Shown: in pieces, positions 25,902-38,356 of the stretch | Position numbering within the stretch: the first letter of the stretch is position 1 | Layout of the letters: every line of letters begins with the position of its first letter | Origin: [Phialemoniopsis] sp. UDSM-2020 | Lineage: Eukaryota > Ascomycota > Sordariomycetes > Thyridiales > Thyridiaceae | Direction of reading: 5' to 3' | DNA length: 64,000 nucleotides | Assembly: GCA_018873225.1 (NCBI GenBank) | Contig: JAEILZ010000002.1 | Coordinates: 1,612,001 to 1,676,000, forward strand | The notes under the pieces: generated by a model | The model's database searches: none | What the model was told of the DNA's origin: nothing | What the model saw: only the letters and a program-made list of their open reading frames with translations | Position numbers and translations under genes: made by a program

Positions 25902-27345
25902 TCACAGTCGAACATTGAGAAATTCCTCGCCCGGCCTTCCACGGCCTATCCACTGTTGCCACTGAATCCTCAACTTCCACGCGGCCAGCAGAAAGTATGC
26001 CTCTTTATCTAACGACACCTGCCCGAGCTGCTGCAAGCTTCGGAGCGAGTGGACCAACGCCGGGTCAAGATACTTGCCCTCCAGACCTCCAGTCTGCTCG
26101 CAGAACTCACCCCAGAGACTTTTCCAGCTCAAGTCTTCGACTTTGACAGGGAACGCGAACACTAGGCTCCGATCAATCACCGGGCGCATCTGCGTGATGT
26201 AGCAGAGCAACATCAACAACCAGACGCCTCGCGCCAGTGTCTCTCTGGTTGCCTTGTCTGCGAAGAGCGGCAAGAGCACCCTCAGAGCCTGGACAAGACT
26301 CGGGAGGGAGCTGAGATGGAGGTCAAATGCTGGTTTGCCCCTCTTGTGCGTTCCACACAGCAGCGCTGCCGAGAGATCTGCCAGTTGGCCAAGCAACTCT
26401 GGCATATCATCCAGGTCAAGGAGTTGGACATACTCAACAACAGCAGTTCTGGCAATTGGATTTGACAGGACCAGAGCTACCTGCTCGTAACCGGGCCCCG
26501 ACTTGATGATACCACTGAACCTGCCGTCATGAGCAAGTCTTGACATGATGGCGTCGGGTGGCAGACGGTTGGTCCTGACCTCGTTCAGCAAGGGGCCCGA
26601 GAGCAGTTCAGAAATGGCGGCGTCTCCGTCTAGAGATGCCAAGACCAGTGACTCGACGACGAGGATTGAAGAGTCCAGCTCGATAGCGTGACTCAGATGG
26701 AGTAACGGCACTCCAAGGTCGCCAAAGAGCTCGTAAAACAACGGCCTATCAAATGGCCTGAAGAGCTGCTGTTGAAGCCACTGGCTGCAGATCGCCTGTG
26801 ATCTCCCGTATTGCAGGCTGAAGTAGTCGACGAAAGCGCGTTGGTAACTAGATCGCCTCTGTTAGGCACAAGTTCGGATCGGTATCGTTGATGGCTTACT
26901 TCGCATCGCCCATATGTCGCCGCATGTCATCTTCGCTCAGTATCCTTCCTGGTGATACATTCCACGCCGGGAATCGACTACGCACATCGCCATATACCGA
27001 CTCTAGTTGCGCGGCGGTCCCATTCAGGAGCGCAACAGTGCCCAAAGCCTGGACCTGGTCAGCAGATGGACAGAAACCCTCGGCTTCCCAAGATGTTATT
27101 CACCAGAGGGACGGTGTTGTGCTGTCCAGTCTCGTCCATCAATGCCCTTTCAACATGGCTTCTCGTCAAGAGCCGCTCAAAAGCAGGCTTGCTTCCACTT
27201 TGGAACATGCTTAGTCGGCCAAGTCTCAGCTGGTTTGGGAAGGACTGATGATCGAAATCGAGTACGAGGCTATGCTTGGCAGGCCAGGCCGAGACGGACG
27301 CTGCCGGACCATCTCTTAAATATTCCAAGTCACAAGAGTCATCTG
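25902..27345 (-). CDS. Questin-oxidase-like (DUF4243) protein, 5' end unresolved
   Basis: Three exons can be traced: an upstream exon about 27104-27345, then 26900-27054 and 25902-26847. Phases match at both introns (49 and 52 bp), giving about 446 residues. The central and C-terminal parts show the family layout of His/Leu-rich helices, with LFYELFGDLGVPLLHLSHAI followed by ELDSSILVVESLVLAS, and late on RGVWLLMLLCYITQMRP. Questin oxidases are Baeyer-Villiger-type enzymes of fungal anthraquinone and aflatoxin-type pathways, but many family members have no known substrate. No conventional start was found in the upstream exon. The first ATG in frame is at 27,208, so there may be a small first exon upstream that I could not locate, or a shorter protein. 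No polyketide synthase is nearby. Confidence 0.7.
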
Positions 27346-29676
27346 CTGCAGGAAAGAAAGATGCCTATCCAGTTCACTCTCAGTAAAGGGTTTGTGTGGT
27401 CTATCAGAGGACAAGCTCTGGTCGCGGCCGCTTCCGATCGGCCAGATAGCTAACTAAATCTAACATAGTTGTCCCTAAGCCCGAAGACCGCCGGGTGGCG
27501 AGGTGACTTCTGCCAACGCCACACTCGATCTGGATACCAATGATGAAGCATTGTTGGAGGTGAGTTTGCCGGGGAGAGGCCGGATTTGAGGAAACGAAAC
27601 GAGATCAAAACATGGGCGATCGAGGCAATTTGCGGTGGTCCACTCACTCGCCTGTCAACCGGCGGCCCCGCGGTTACCAGCCTTATGACGTGCCGTGTCG
27701 GAGTCGTTCGAATAAGACGAATCTCACCCTCCTTTAGAGCCCGGAATGCTCACTGCATGTAACAATGCGGTCGAGGCAACAAGGCAGCCACATTCTCGTC
27801 AATACTTGCATCAACAAGTGTCCTTGGAACAATAAGCCCTGACATGACGCAGATCCTGATGCATTCGAGGAAATAGAGAACTGGCAAACAACGCTCGCTC
27901 TTGTTACAACATGGCACAACATGGGGGTCCTTTGCCAGAGAGTGTGTTATCACCGACAAGTCAACCGCAGAACTAACTTCATTTCTCGCTGGCAAGCAGT
28001 ATAATTGATTTTACCCCAGGTGCATGCACTGGACTGGTGTCAGATGTTGACAACGACGCAGTCATATGCCTGCAGGGCGCTCTGGTTTAGAACGTGTTGG
28101 TCCTGATGACAATCGTAAGCATCAGTGAGCGATGAGTCCGCCTCGCATTTTGCGGCTGAGAAGCGAGTAACCTGTCTCTACAGACATGGAGAGGGGGGGG
28201 AAATCAGGTATGTCGGCGTGAACCCGCGGTCCTTCGGCGGTACCTCCAGGTTGCCGTGCTCGTTTCCCCGTTTGGTTTATCCGGCCGCCCTGAGCGGCAA
28301 ACTTTCATGCACCTCAACTCCGCATGCATCTTTGGGCATAACCGCGTGTTCGCATACATTGGGTTCTAAAAAAGGACACTGCGTCCGATGCATAGAAGGC
28401 TCCCTTTATGAAATACCGCTTTAAGAAGGACAATTTCGATACGAGACCTGGTGGTGTTTGCGGCTGTGTCAATACCTATATCTCATACTGAGGCGACCTA
28501 CCTTACGCAGTTGCAGCGCTTGCGCGAGGCCAGATTCTCAGCTACTGCTAATACTCCTTAGAATCTTTTGAAAGTCATGCACTTCTACTCATACATCATT
28601 CAAGTGGGCGGGCCGATGAAAGACTCACACGGTGTCCAATCCAAAGATGCCTAAGCCTAAACCGCTTGACTGGGCATGCTCTCAAGTGAGATGCGACCTG
28701 TTCTCATAAATGCGTACTCTATGTTGCGTCAAGGACGCCGTACAACCTCGCACATGGAGCCATGCCAGCTGCAGAGTAGCACAGGCCGACAGGATCTGTG
28801 TCATACGAGACTATTTCTTCTACCTGTCTCGAAGCGCAATCTTACTGGCGGGCGTGTGCGACTCGTTCTGACCTGCTTTTTGACAGCTCCGGGTCCCGTC
28901 CCTTCAGACGGCTGCCTGAGCCTGCACAAGCGATCTTTGGGTAGTACTTTCTCATCTATTTGCGAGAGCACTGTCACTCGAGTGGCTAATGCATCCTTAC
29001 CGAGCTTGCATGATCGTGCGTGCATACGATCCAGCACCGCGGGATCTGGGCCGGAAGAGACGTTGTGCCTCCAGCGCAGCAAGAAGAGGCAACTCCAGCC
29101 AGCCCCATAAGCTTCCTGCATGCCTCTATCATACCAGTCTCATGATGGGGGATGTTCGAGCAAGCACACTCGACCAGGTCTCGACGAGATTGGAGGGCTG
29201 GAGTCCACCTTAGACCAGCTTTCAGTCCTGTTGGGCAAGGCTTCTTCATACAACCATGTTTCACAGCCACGAGACCATCAGCTCCCTCATCTGGACTTGT
29301 TTCAATTGGAGTTACGCTTGTGATCTCTAGATTCGGCCTGGTTAATTTGACGGAAGGCAATTCGGGCAGATCGTCTGAGGGTCTCGGCGCGTCTGAATGG
29401 GGGATGAGACTGCCACAAGAAGAGACTCCATCGACTCCGAGACCTATTCTGGAATAGAGAGAATCTCAGTCAGGGGCCTCGTAGTCAGTCTCTCCTTCCT
29501 TGCCACATGGACATGGGACATCATGATATAAAGCTGTTGTATCGCAGCTGGTATTATCTTGTGAGGACGAGTTTCTCTTCAGAGTCAATCACAATCTTTA
29601 GTCACTCCTTCAGCAGTTAAGGTCAATCTAGTCATTCGTTCTATTATTCTCTCCTAGTCCTTCTTTTTGAATAGTG
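27346..29676. other. Intergenic region, 2.3 kb
   Basis: No gene is supported. A TATA-like GATATAAAG near 29,525 lies about 150 bp before the start of the secreted protein gene and may be its core promoter. A missing first exon of the questin-oxidase-like gene could lie in the first few hundred bases. Confidence 0.45.
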
Positions 29677-32600
29677 ATGCGTCTCACTGGTCTGTTCGGC
29701 CTGGTTTCGGCCGGCTTGGCCGGGCTCGCCGCCGCGGAGGATCTGCTCTTCTATGATGCAATGACATACAATGAGTTCAACGAAGCCACAAATATTCTCA
29801 ACTACACGGGTAAGTTGGCCAATACTTATCAATTATAGGACTGCACTGACGAATGCACTGCAGCACATATTGCTTCCGACTCTGAATGGCGAAGTATGAC
29901 GACCGCCGATTTCGCCAAGTACAAGGCCATCATCGTTCCAGATCCCAATTGCGGCAAAGAGGACAAGATCAAATTCCTCAAGGATACTAAGGCAGTTTGG
30001 TCCCCTGCCATCACGGGCAACATAATCCTCATCGGCACTGACCCTACCTTCCATTCTTCCTTCCAACCGGGAGCCCTCGACCTCATCGACGGCAGTGTCA
30101 GGTTCGCTGCCTCCGGCAACGGCACTGGGCTCTACTTTTCTTTGTCTTGCTACTACGATAGCCAGACGACGTCCACAGTTGATGTGCTCTCTGAGTTTGG
30201 CACCTTCACGGTCCGCGGCAGGCTCAGCTGCTACAATGATGCCCACCTAGTAGCCAACTCGTCCGCCCTGGGAACCGTGGATGATTCTACCCTAAGCAAT
30301 TGGTCGTGCAGTGTGCATGAAGTGTTTTCCGGCTACCCCACAAAGGGAATGAACAGTTTTGAACCCCTCGCCATCGCTAAGGGCGCAACAGGCGAGGGAG
30401 AGAAAGACTTCGCCGACGGCACCAGCGGCATCCCCTACATCATCTCGCGTGGTGCAACTCCTGTGGGTTGTGGAAATGGCCGTACCGACTCCGAGTTCAA
30501 TGAAGAGTGTGATGATGGCGACAGCAATGGCACTCCCGGGAGTCTCTGTTCCAAGTCGTGCAAGTGCCTCTTTGGTATGATCACGCCTGGCGAGTGTAGA
30601 ACCAATGCAACGTCGACAAGCTCGAACAGCAGCACCATGGCTTCCACTACCTTTTCGGAATCCGCTACCTCATCGACTACATCTGAGGGAATCTTCACAA
30701 ACTCCAGGTGAGCTCTACCCCCAGTTTACCGATACAGCCACCTGCTGAACTTTGTGACTAGCACCGAAGTCCCTGCGAGCTCCGGCTCCTTGTCCGGAAG
30801 TTGGACTGGTACAATGGTGCTAACCACAGCAGTGTAGGTTTTCCTCTTATTCTCTTTTTCATCGTTGAGTATCTGTATGATTAATGCCATATACAGGACA
30901 TCAACATCCACTTCCACTTCCACTTCCACATCACTAGTCTCCAGCAGCCTACCCCCTTGGGCAAATACCACTGTTTCGTATACGGCCACCGGAACGTAGG
31001 TGTACTTTCCCTTTCAACCGTAATCTTGTCGAGACGGCTAATAAAGTTGTTTGTCACAGTGTCAATGTCACAAACTCGGGCTTGGTGACCGGGACTGGTA
31101 CCGATGCAAACCCGACACCGACCTCAGGTGCCATTGCTCCAAACAGCACTGTGACCGTTCCGTGGACCAACTTGACAAGCTCAGGTCTGACAACACCTAC
31201 CGTCATTGAGTCCACAGTCACTCCTGGCAACAGCGTTGTGACAGTTACTGTATTCCCACCAGGATGGCCTACAGGAGGATCGGCCGAGCCTAGTCACCCG
31301 AGCAGTGCGTCAACAGGATGGAGAAATTCTACCGCCACGACGCCTCCCTCAGCCACCTCATCGGTCCAGGGGGTCAATTCCACTTTACTGACGTGGTCTA
31401 CTGCCACCACTCCTCAAGTTGGATGGACGACGACCATTGAGGGTGAAGAAACCCCCATCCCGTCGCGCACAGGACAGGTCTCCGGTGCTGAAAATACCAC
31501 ATCCTCAACAACGACGACAACCTCCACGTCCACCATCTCGGTCAACTTGAGCGGGAGTAGCTCGCCGACAGAGCCATCGATTGTGGTGACTACAATTTCC
31601 AACGGCGGAATTATTGTGACGCTGACCATTCAGCCATCGGAAACCGTCACACCATCTGGTCAGGCTCCGAGCTCGTCCGGCATCATCACTCATTCCCAGT
31701 CTACTGTATCTGAAGGCCGGCCATTGAATACAACCGCAACTAGCCAAGGAAGCCCGGACTCGGGAAATGCTACCCAAGGAACTCAACAAACCAGCAGTAC
31801 TGCCCAAAGGACAGAAAGCATCTCTGTAATCGTTTCGACGATCCTCCCTGGAACGGGAGTTACCACCATCACCCTGTATCCCTCGTCTCCATCGGCTTCG
31901 ACACTGAGCACGCGTGTCTCTACGACGCTGGTCAACAGTACAAGCGGTACAAGCACTGAAGAATCTGGAACCCAGAGCACGGCAGGGCCTTCCGTCTCAT
32001 CTAATGCAACCCCCGGCGCGTCCACATATTTAACAGGCTCATCGTCAGCCGGCAACGGAAGTGCTATTTTGACGGCTACCTCCGCAGAAGACACGGCGTC
32101 GACAACAATGAGGCGTTCGACGAGCTCGCAGGGCGAGCCCTTCAGTCGCTCGGGCACGTCGTCAGAGACAGCCTCGTCGTTTAGGAGCAATAGCACTCAG
32201 ACGATTGAGGGAACCACATCCGAGACACAGAGCGGTTATATCTCGAAGGTTCCTACCACGTCCCCGACGGGTCATGTTCATACGATCTGGTCCGATTCTG
32301 TTGAATCGACGACGCAAAGCTCTACTAGTGTCACGATTGTTATCTCAGGAAGTACCTTGGTCACTGCATTGCCCCTGGGAGGAACACAGACATCGTCGAG
32401 GACGACAAGTTCCTCGTCCACCTCCATCTCTGGATCTTCGTCGACATCTTCATCTGCTACGAACATCACGTTGATACATTCCTCCAGTACGGTGAGATCG
32501 TTGGGTTCAGTAACGAGTTCTCGGCCCACTACTAGTCTCCTTTCCTCAAATAGTGCTCCCTCCGAGACCACATCACCATCGTCTGAGACTGCGACATCGA

Positions 32601-33689
32601 AAACCACAACCAAGCCCTTGCCAACGAAATTTAGCACTCGGCATAGTACCTATCCGACATCTGGTCTCAAGACAATCAGCGGATATCCCGCACCTTCAGG
32701 TCATCCTGAGTCTTCCACTCGAGGGTCGTGGACCAATCCCTGGACAATCAAGACTTCTATCGTCCCAGTGTCAACAGAAACCCAACCAGATTGCGAGGGT
32801 GAGACAGAGACAGCTTCAAGCAGGGGTTATCCTCCCCCGACTCGGAGCTCCAAACCCAGCTCAGCGGCCACGTCTATAGCCCTCCCCACCGCTGCTAGCG
32901 AATGCGGCGGTTACATGGGTGTTGAGATCATCATCATCACCGAGGTTACAGAAGTTTGTCAGGGTGATGGCTACAGTAAGTCCGAGATGTGTGAGTGGCT
33001 TCCTGGTGTACGGTTTCTAACATGAATCTCTTCACCAGCTACTTCGACCATCACCGAGGAAGTGTCTACGCTGACACGGTCGATGTGCCATACCTCGACC
33101 GAAGGGTACCCCTGCTATGCATGCGTGATAGGGACACCATCTGCAGGCGATGAAGCAACAGTCACGGTGGTAAGCTCTTTGCTCCTCATTCTTCATTGCT
33201 CAAACTGAAACCGTGTAACAGTCTTCCTGCTCGTCCTCATTGGCAAACCACGTGCAAACGATGAAAGTGCAACTGTGCAGCACCTGCACCACGGCCACCC
33301 TCGTGACAAGCCTCCCGGGATACACTCCGGGCAGCCCGTGCCATGGTTGCGTGACTGACGGGGAGCCCCCGGCGCTTCCCCCGGTCAGCACCTACCCGGC
33401 CGGGGGTGCCCAGGTCGCGAATCCCGCCCGTCAGCCGGCCGCTGCGGAGACTTCCATCCCGGACAACAACGGCTTGGTCAACGCCGGCGCTTCCTGCCCA
33501 GAAGGCGCTGATTGCCGGCTCACCAAGACCTCGGCCTTGACGGAGACTGCAACCCTCAAGTCGCCTTACACACCTACGTCTACCCCGAACGGTTACTACA
33601 CGGCCGGCGGGTCCCGAATCCGCCGGACAGGCAACTTCGGTGGTTTCGGTGTCATTGGGGGCATGGTATATGCTCTGTTTGCCCTGTGA
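29677..33689 (+). CDS. Large secreted Ser/Thr-rich protein, probably GPI-anchored
   Basis: Seven exons are inferred: 29677-29809, 29864-30707, 30762-30833, 30897-30995, 31060-32975, 33039-33169 and 33222-33689; 1,220 residues, all phases consistent. Residues 1-20 form a signal peptide (MRLTGLFGLVSAGLAGLAAA). Residues ~21-235 are a compact domain with IIVPDPNCG, GNIILIGTDPTFHS and GLYFSLSCYY, which by pattern could be a glutamine-amidotransferase-like fold (inference). Residues ~247-289 carry a Cys-rich unit, CGNGRTDSEFNEECDDGD, of the DUF4215/Myxococcus type. Then follow about 700 residues of Ser/Thr-rich sequence with many N-glycosylation sites and ISVNLSG/ISVIVSTI-like repeats with VTVTVFP and VTLTIQP. 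A second Cys-rich part has CYACVIGTPSAG and CHGCVTDG. The C-terminus FGGFGVIGGMVYALFAL is hydrophobic and uncharged at its end, fitting GPI attachment. Likely a cell-surface or adhesin-type protein; function unknown. Confidence 0.8.
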
Positions 33690-34239
33690 GAAGGGTGACG
33701 AGGCTTTATAAGGGGCGGAACAGTGATCATATACACGATTGGGGGTAATTACTTCCGGGAAGGCAGGACACGAACGGATGGATGGGTTTTTCATAATAAA
33801 ACAGCACACGCTCCTTAAATACTATTACTTTATCTGCTGAAATGTGCCTCGCCGAGACAGAACGCACGACCCGATTGGGACTTTGATGATCAATGAAACA
33901 TATTGACCGTTCCAATAACGTCAACGGCCGATACCGGTTAGACTCGGCGTCTCACGGAGGCGATACCCAAGCTCCCGGCTTGCCCTCAGCGGGTATCCGG
34001 ACGTGCCAATGCTAAAGGCGCAGCGCCCATTGGCCACAAGGGCAATAGGTGTTGCAGTAATGCGGAGATATATGCCGCAAGTATGGATAGTTCAGAGGGA
34101 ATGACAGCTCGGGAGAAGGATCACTTCGTCAAGATGAGGGGTTAATGACAACAGGTGGAACACAAAGGTGGGGGTTGAAGGATAACACCATGAGCCGATC
34201 ATTGACTTTCTGCACCAAGCCAAGACGCCGAGGGTTGCG
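33690..34239. other. Intergenic region before the THI4 promoter
   Basis: About 550 bp between the secreted-protein stop codon and the THI4 TATA box. No coding sequence is supported. Confidence 0.5.
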
Positions 34240-34248
34240 TATAAATAG
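34240..34248 (+). promoter_or_regulatory. TATA box of THI4
   Basis: The string TATAAATAG matches a consensus TATA box and lies about 590 bp before the thi4 start codon. That distance leaves room for the upstream ORF, riboswitch and leader intron described in the next entries. Strongly expressed, regulated genes such as THI4 commonly use TATA promoters. Confidence 0.6.
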
Positions 34249-34357
34249 CATGATGCTTTTCCCCTCCCCTCAGGGCCCAGGTCTGACTTGTTGAAAGAAT
34301 CAAGACTTTGTTCTCATCCTTTTGCAACAGTGTAACTGCTTTATTCATCACCAATAT

Positions 34358-34380
34358 CATCATCGTCGTCGTCGTCGTCA
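34358..34380 (+). repeat. CAT/CGT trinucleotide microsatellite in the THI4 leader
   Basis: A short run of CAT then CGT triplets lies in the 5' leader of thi4, downstream of the TATA box and about 25 bp after a candidate donor (GTAACT, 34,332). It has no evident function. Confidence 0.6.
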
Positions 34381-34469
34381 CCGTTCCCCAGTGTGACTAC
34401 ACCATATCTCAAGTTATCAATTCAGAACAAGTACTCCGGCTCTCTCCTAAGCTCGTCCTCTCCTGTGGA

Positions 34470-34631
34470 ATGGGCCAACTAACCCCTGCCATCTTGCTTC
34501 TTATAGTAACCGTTCGGAACATCTGGTACATCCAGCCCAGACTTACTCCTGCCGGAAGGATGAAAGCCATGGGCCTTTTCATTGGTTACTCCATCAAAGA
34601 TGATCATTCAGGTAATTATCTGAGCGCATGA
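34470..34631 (+). other. Upstream ORF in the THI4 leader (53 codons)
   Basis: An ATG at 34,470 opens a 53-codon frame (MGQLTPAILLLIVTVRNIWY at its start) ending in a TGA at 34,629-34,631, inside the first helix of the riboswitch aptamer. A donor-like GTAATT lies inside it at 34,612. Upstream ORFs in riboswitch-controlled leaders of fungal thiamine genes block translation of the main frame when kept in the mRNA. If the candidate donor is joined to the acceptor at 34,813, this frame runs past the thi4 ATG in another frame and stops at a TAG near 34,855. There is no sign that the peptide itself is conserved. Confidence 0.6.
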
Positions 34632-34767
34632 GCCGGTGCCAATCCTTGTCGCCCTCTTCTAGACGCTTGTCTCGTGTGGGACGAGTCTGATAGATCAGGG
34701 TGACTTGGAGCGGCTGAGATTATACGGCCGCAACTTGATCTGGATAATACCAGCGAAAGGATCATGC
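34626..34767 (+). promoter_or_regulatory. TPP riboswitch (thiamine pyrophosphate aptamer)
   Basis: The conserved core of the TPP aptamer is plainly readable. CTGAGAT lies at 34,714-34,720, and the second conserved block, TTGATCTGGATAATACCAGC, runs through 34,734-34,753, close to the THI-element consensus with its CTGG/CCAG hairpin. The ends GCATGA (34,626-34,631) and TCATGC (34,762-34,767) pair as helix P1. Between them is a long P3 arm, in which CCTTGTCGCCCT pairs with AGGGTGACTTGG, closed by a CTCGT/ACGAG hairpin; extended P3 arms are typical of fungal TPP riboswitches. The element sits about 60 bp before the thi4 start codon, between a candidate donor (34,612) and acceptor (34,813 or 34,819). 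The expected action is control of splicing by TPP, as shown for Neurospora and Aspergillus thiamine genes. Confidence 0.95.
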
Positions 34768-34796
34768 TTCTTCCTCCCTTGTTGACTTTGACGTGA

Positions 34797-35952
<1,156 letters not shown>

Positions 35953-38356
35953 GCCCTGAAACGGCATTCAAGGCCACTGCCGAGCAGATACCTGTAGCTT
36001 GAGCACACGTGAGGAGGAGAACCGTTTGTATCTTGATACGTACTTGTGTACAGTCTGTCATTCATTGTCGTACACTCTGGCCAAAGTAGTCATAAAATCA
36101 TAGACACTCGTTCACTTGAAATCCGTGAGAAGAGAAGAAACAATGACACTTTCTGACCATAATATTCTATCACACTGGGAGCTTCCGGAAGGTGGTCTTG
36201 CGACACTTGTGCGCAGCGTAGCATTTTACCAGACCGACCAGACCAGGGTACTAGTTTATGGTGCATGTAGGACTGGGCAGACGCGGTGATGCGGCTCTTT
36301 TGTTGCACGCGACAGAGACGGGAATAGGAGACCAGACAAGGCGGACGATCGGCAGCCCGAAGGTCCCGACCTGGTTACACAAGACGGCAGTCTTTGGGAC
36401 GATCGATATCAACAGTGATATTCGAAATTGTGGAATAAACGCAAGTCGGGTCTTTTGTTTGCTGACTGCTCGCTCCACTCGCCTGCTTACTCTCTCCTCT
36501 CTTCTTTCCTTCGGCTGGGGCGTCTCATTTCCGCTGCTCAGCCCCATCCACGCCCGAATTGCCCACGCATTGCTGGCTGTTCAGAGAACTCACGCGCGGC
36601 TAACGGCACAGAGGCATTGGGGAACGCAAATCTCCTCCTTCTAACGCCTTCTGACGTGGTTATCTCGAGACGAATCGTCATGCACCATCGCATGTAAGCC
36701 CATACAAGCTCGCCAGCTCGCAAGCTCACACAGATCAGTCCAGACAGTCCAGTCTCTTCAAAGAATAAAACTGTATTGCACAGCGCAAAAGCAATGCCCC
36801 CCAGTGGTCGAAGAGGCACAGCCGTGGACCCTGAAACGTTCCAGACTAGGCACCTAGCGCCAACAACGGACCGTTGGGACATCGGTAGACACTGGCATCC
36901 GCTCATTTCCATTTTCCCCCTTCGTAGGATCACCAAGGACCCAGCAGTGCTTACGGAGAGGCTCTGGTTCTTGGGTTTTTGACGGGGGACCACACACGAC
37001 CCCTTGCTCTTTACGCGCATCATCTTGTATGCACCAGGCAATGCCATCCTATCCATGACGACAAGTGTCAGGCAGTGCCCGCCAACCCAGCCCAACAGAA
37101 CGCGTGCCCTTGTTCTATTCACGTTGGAAGGATCATTTAGCATGTCGCCGTCGTCTCCGACTCTGACATATGCTTACCCGTGAGCGATCCTTGTTGCCGT
37201 CGCAAGGATGATAGCTTATTACCTTGGTGCTTTTGAAGCGGAGAGCGAGCCTGGGTCTGGGTCCAAGCGAGACATGATTCACAAATCACCGCGCCGTCCG
37301 ACGGCTGAACCCTAGTATGCCCCGTGGGATCACTACCAACAGACGGTGTTGGGGGCCGGGGAACCAATCTCCTGTCAGGATTGTCCATGTGCTGGATTTG
37401 TTCATCCAGGAGAACTCTTGTGAGTGTGAGTGACTGACAGTCATGGCCAGCCAAGAGGCCGCCAGAAAACACGGCCAGTTCTTGGTCTGGAGGGGGAAGC
37501 AAGCATGCATATTGTGACCAAGCGGTCAACAAAATCGACGCTATCGACATTCAGCTTTCGAAATAATTGCCCTGAAGGGTTTACTGTGCAACATCGAAGC
37601 CCTCCATATCCCAGCCCCGCCAAGCACCGGACTCAGCCGCAGCCCAGCTGCTAGCCCGAAAGTAGACGCCTGCACCAACGCCGCTCTGTCGGAGATCACA
37701 CTGTCACCATCGCGAAGTGCTTGTGTGGACCCCCCGGCTCCAATGGCTTCATCCACATGGCGCTGCCTCCGCCAATGGCACCGATGTGGCTGTAAAAGGA
37801 CGCCTATTACATTGGCAGACTGGCGAGCTTGTCACCGCAGGGCCCCGTCCCATTCAAGGCTGACTCCCACAGGGAAAATACCGCGCGCCGCACAACCCGC
37901 CGTCGTTAGACGCGAGCTAGACAATTCGTCTGTGCCTGAAACTGCCCTGGTCCCTTGCTCCTCATCGAGCTCGCCAGACAGGCAGGGAAGGCAGCCGGTC
38001 CAGTTGAAGATGACAGCCCCCCACCCCCCCTCTCGGTTGGCTTGCTCTTCTCCCCAAGACCCTGGGGTTCTTTATATATAGCAACTGGTTGTCTCATAGC
38101 ACGAGAGATCGTGCCATCACAGCCACACCCTCACCGGGAATGATATCATGGATATGCGTAGAGACCTTTTGACGACCTGGGATTTATATACCGTATAAGG
38201 ACCCCCTACAGCCCTACGGCCTAGTTACGGGCCACTCTGCTTCGACGAGTCAAACAGGCCAACACCACTACTGGCTGGATACAGGAGAAAGAAGCACTAG
38301 GCCGGACCTGAATCTCAACAAGCTGAGGACAGAGGAGGAGCTCTCAGTCAACCAAG
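35953..38356. other. Intergenic region, 2.4 kb
   Basis: No gene is supported. The longest open frame (36,538-37,143, minus strand) has no recognisable features and unconvincing composition. TATA-like strings occur at 38,071-38,080 and 38,183-38,190, upstream of the four-TM protein gene; the second, about 170 bp before the start codon, is the better core-promoter candidate. Confidence 0.5.

Noticed and set aside
36538..37143. Minus-strand open frame of 201 codons
   Set aside because: No start context, domain, or composition that supports coding; it lies in a promoter-like region and overlaps frames on the other strand.
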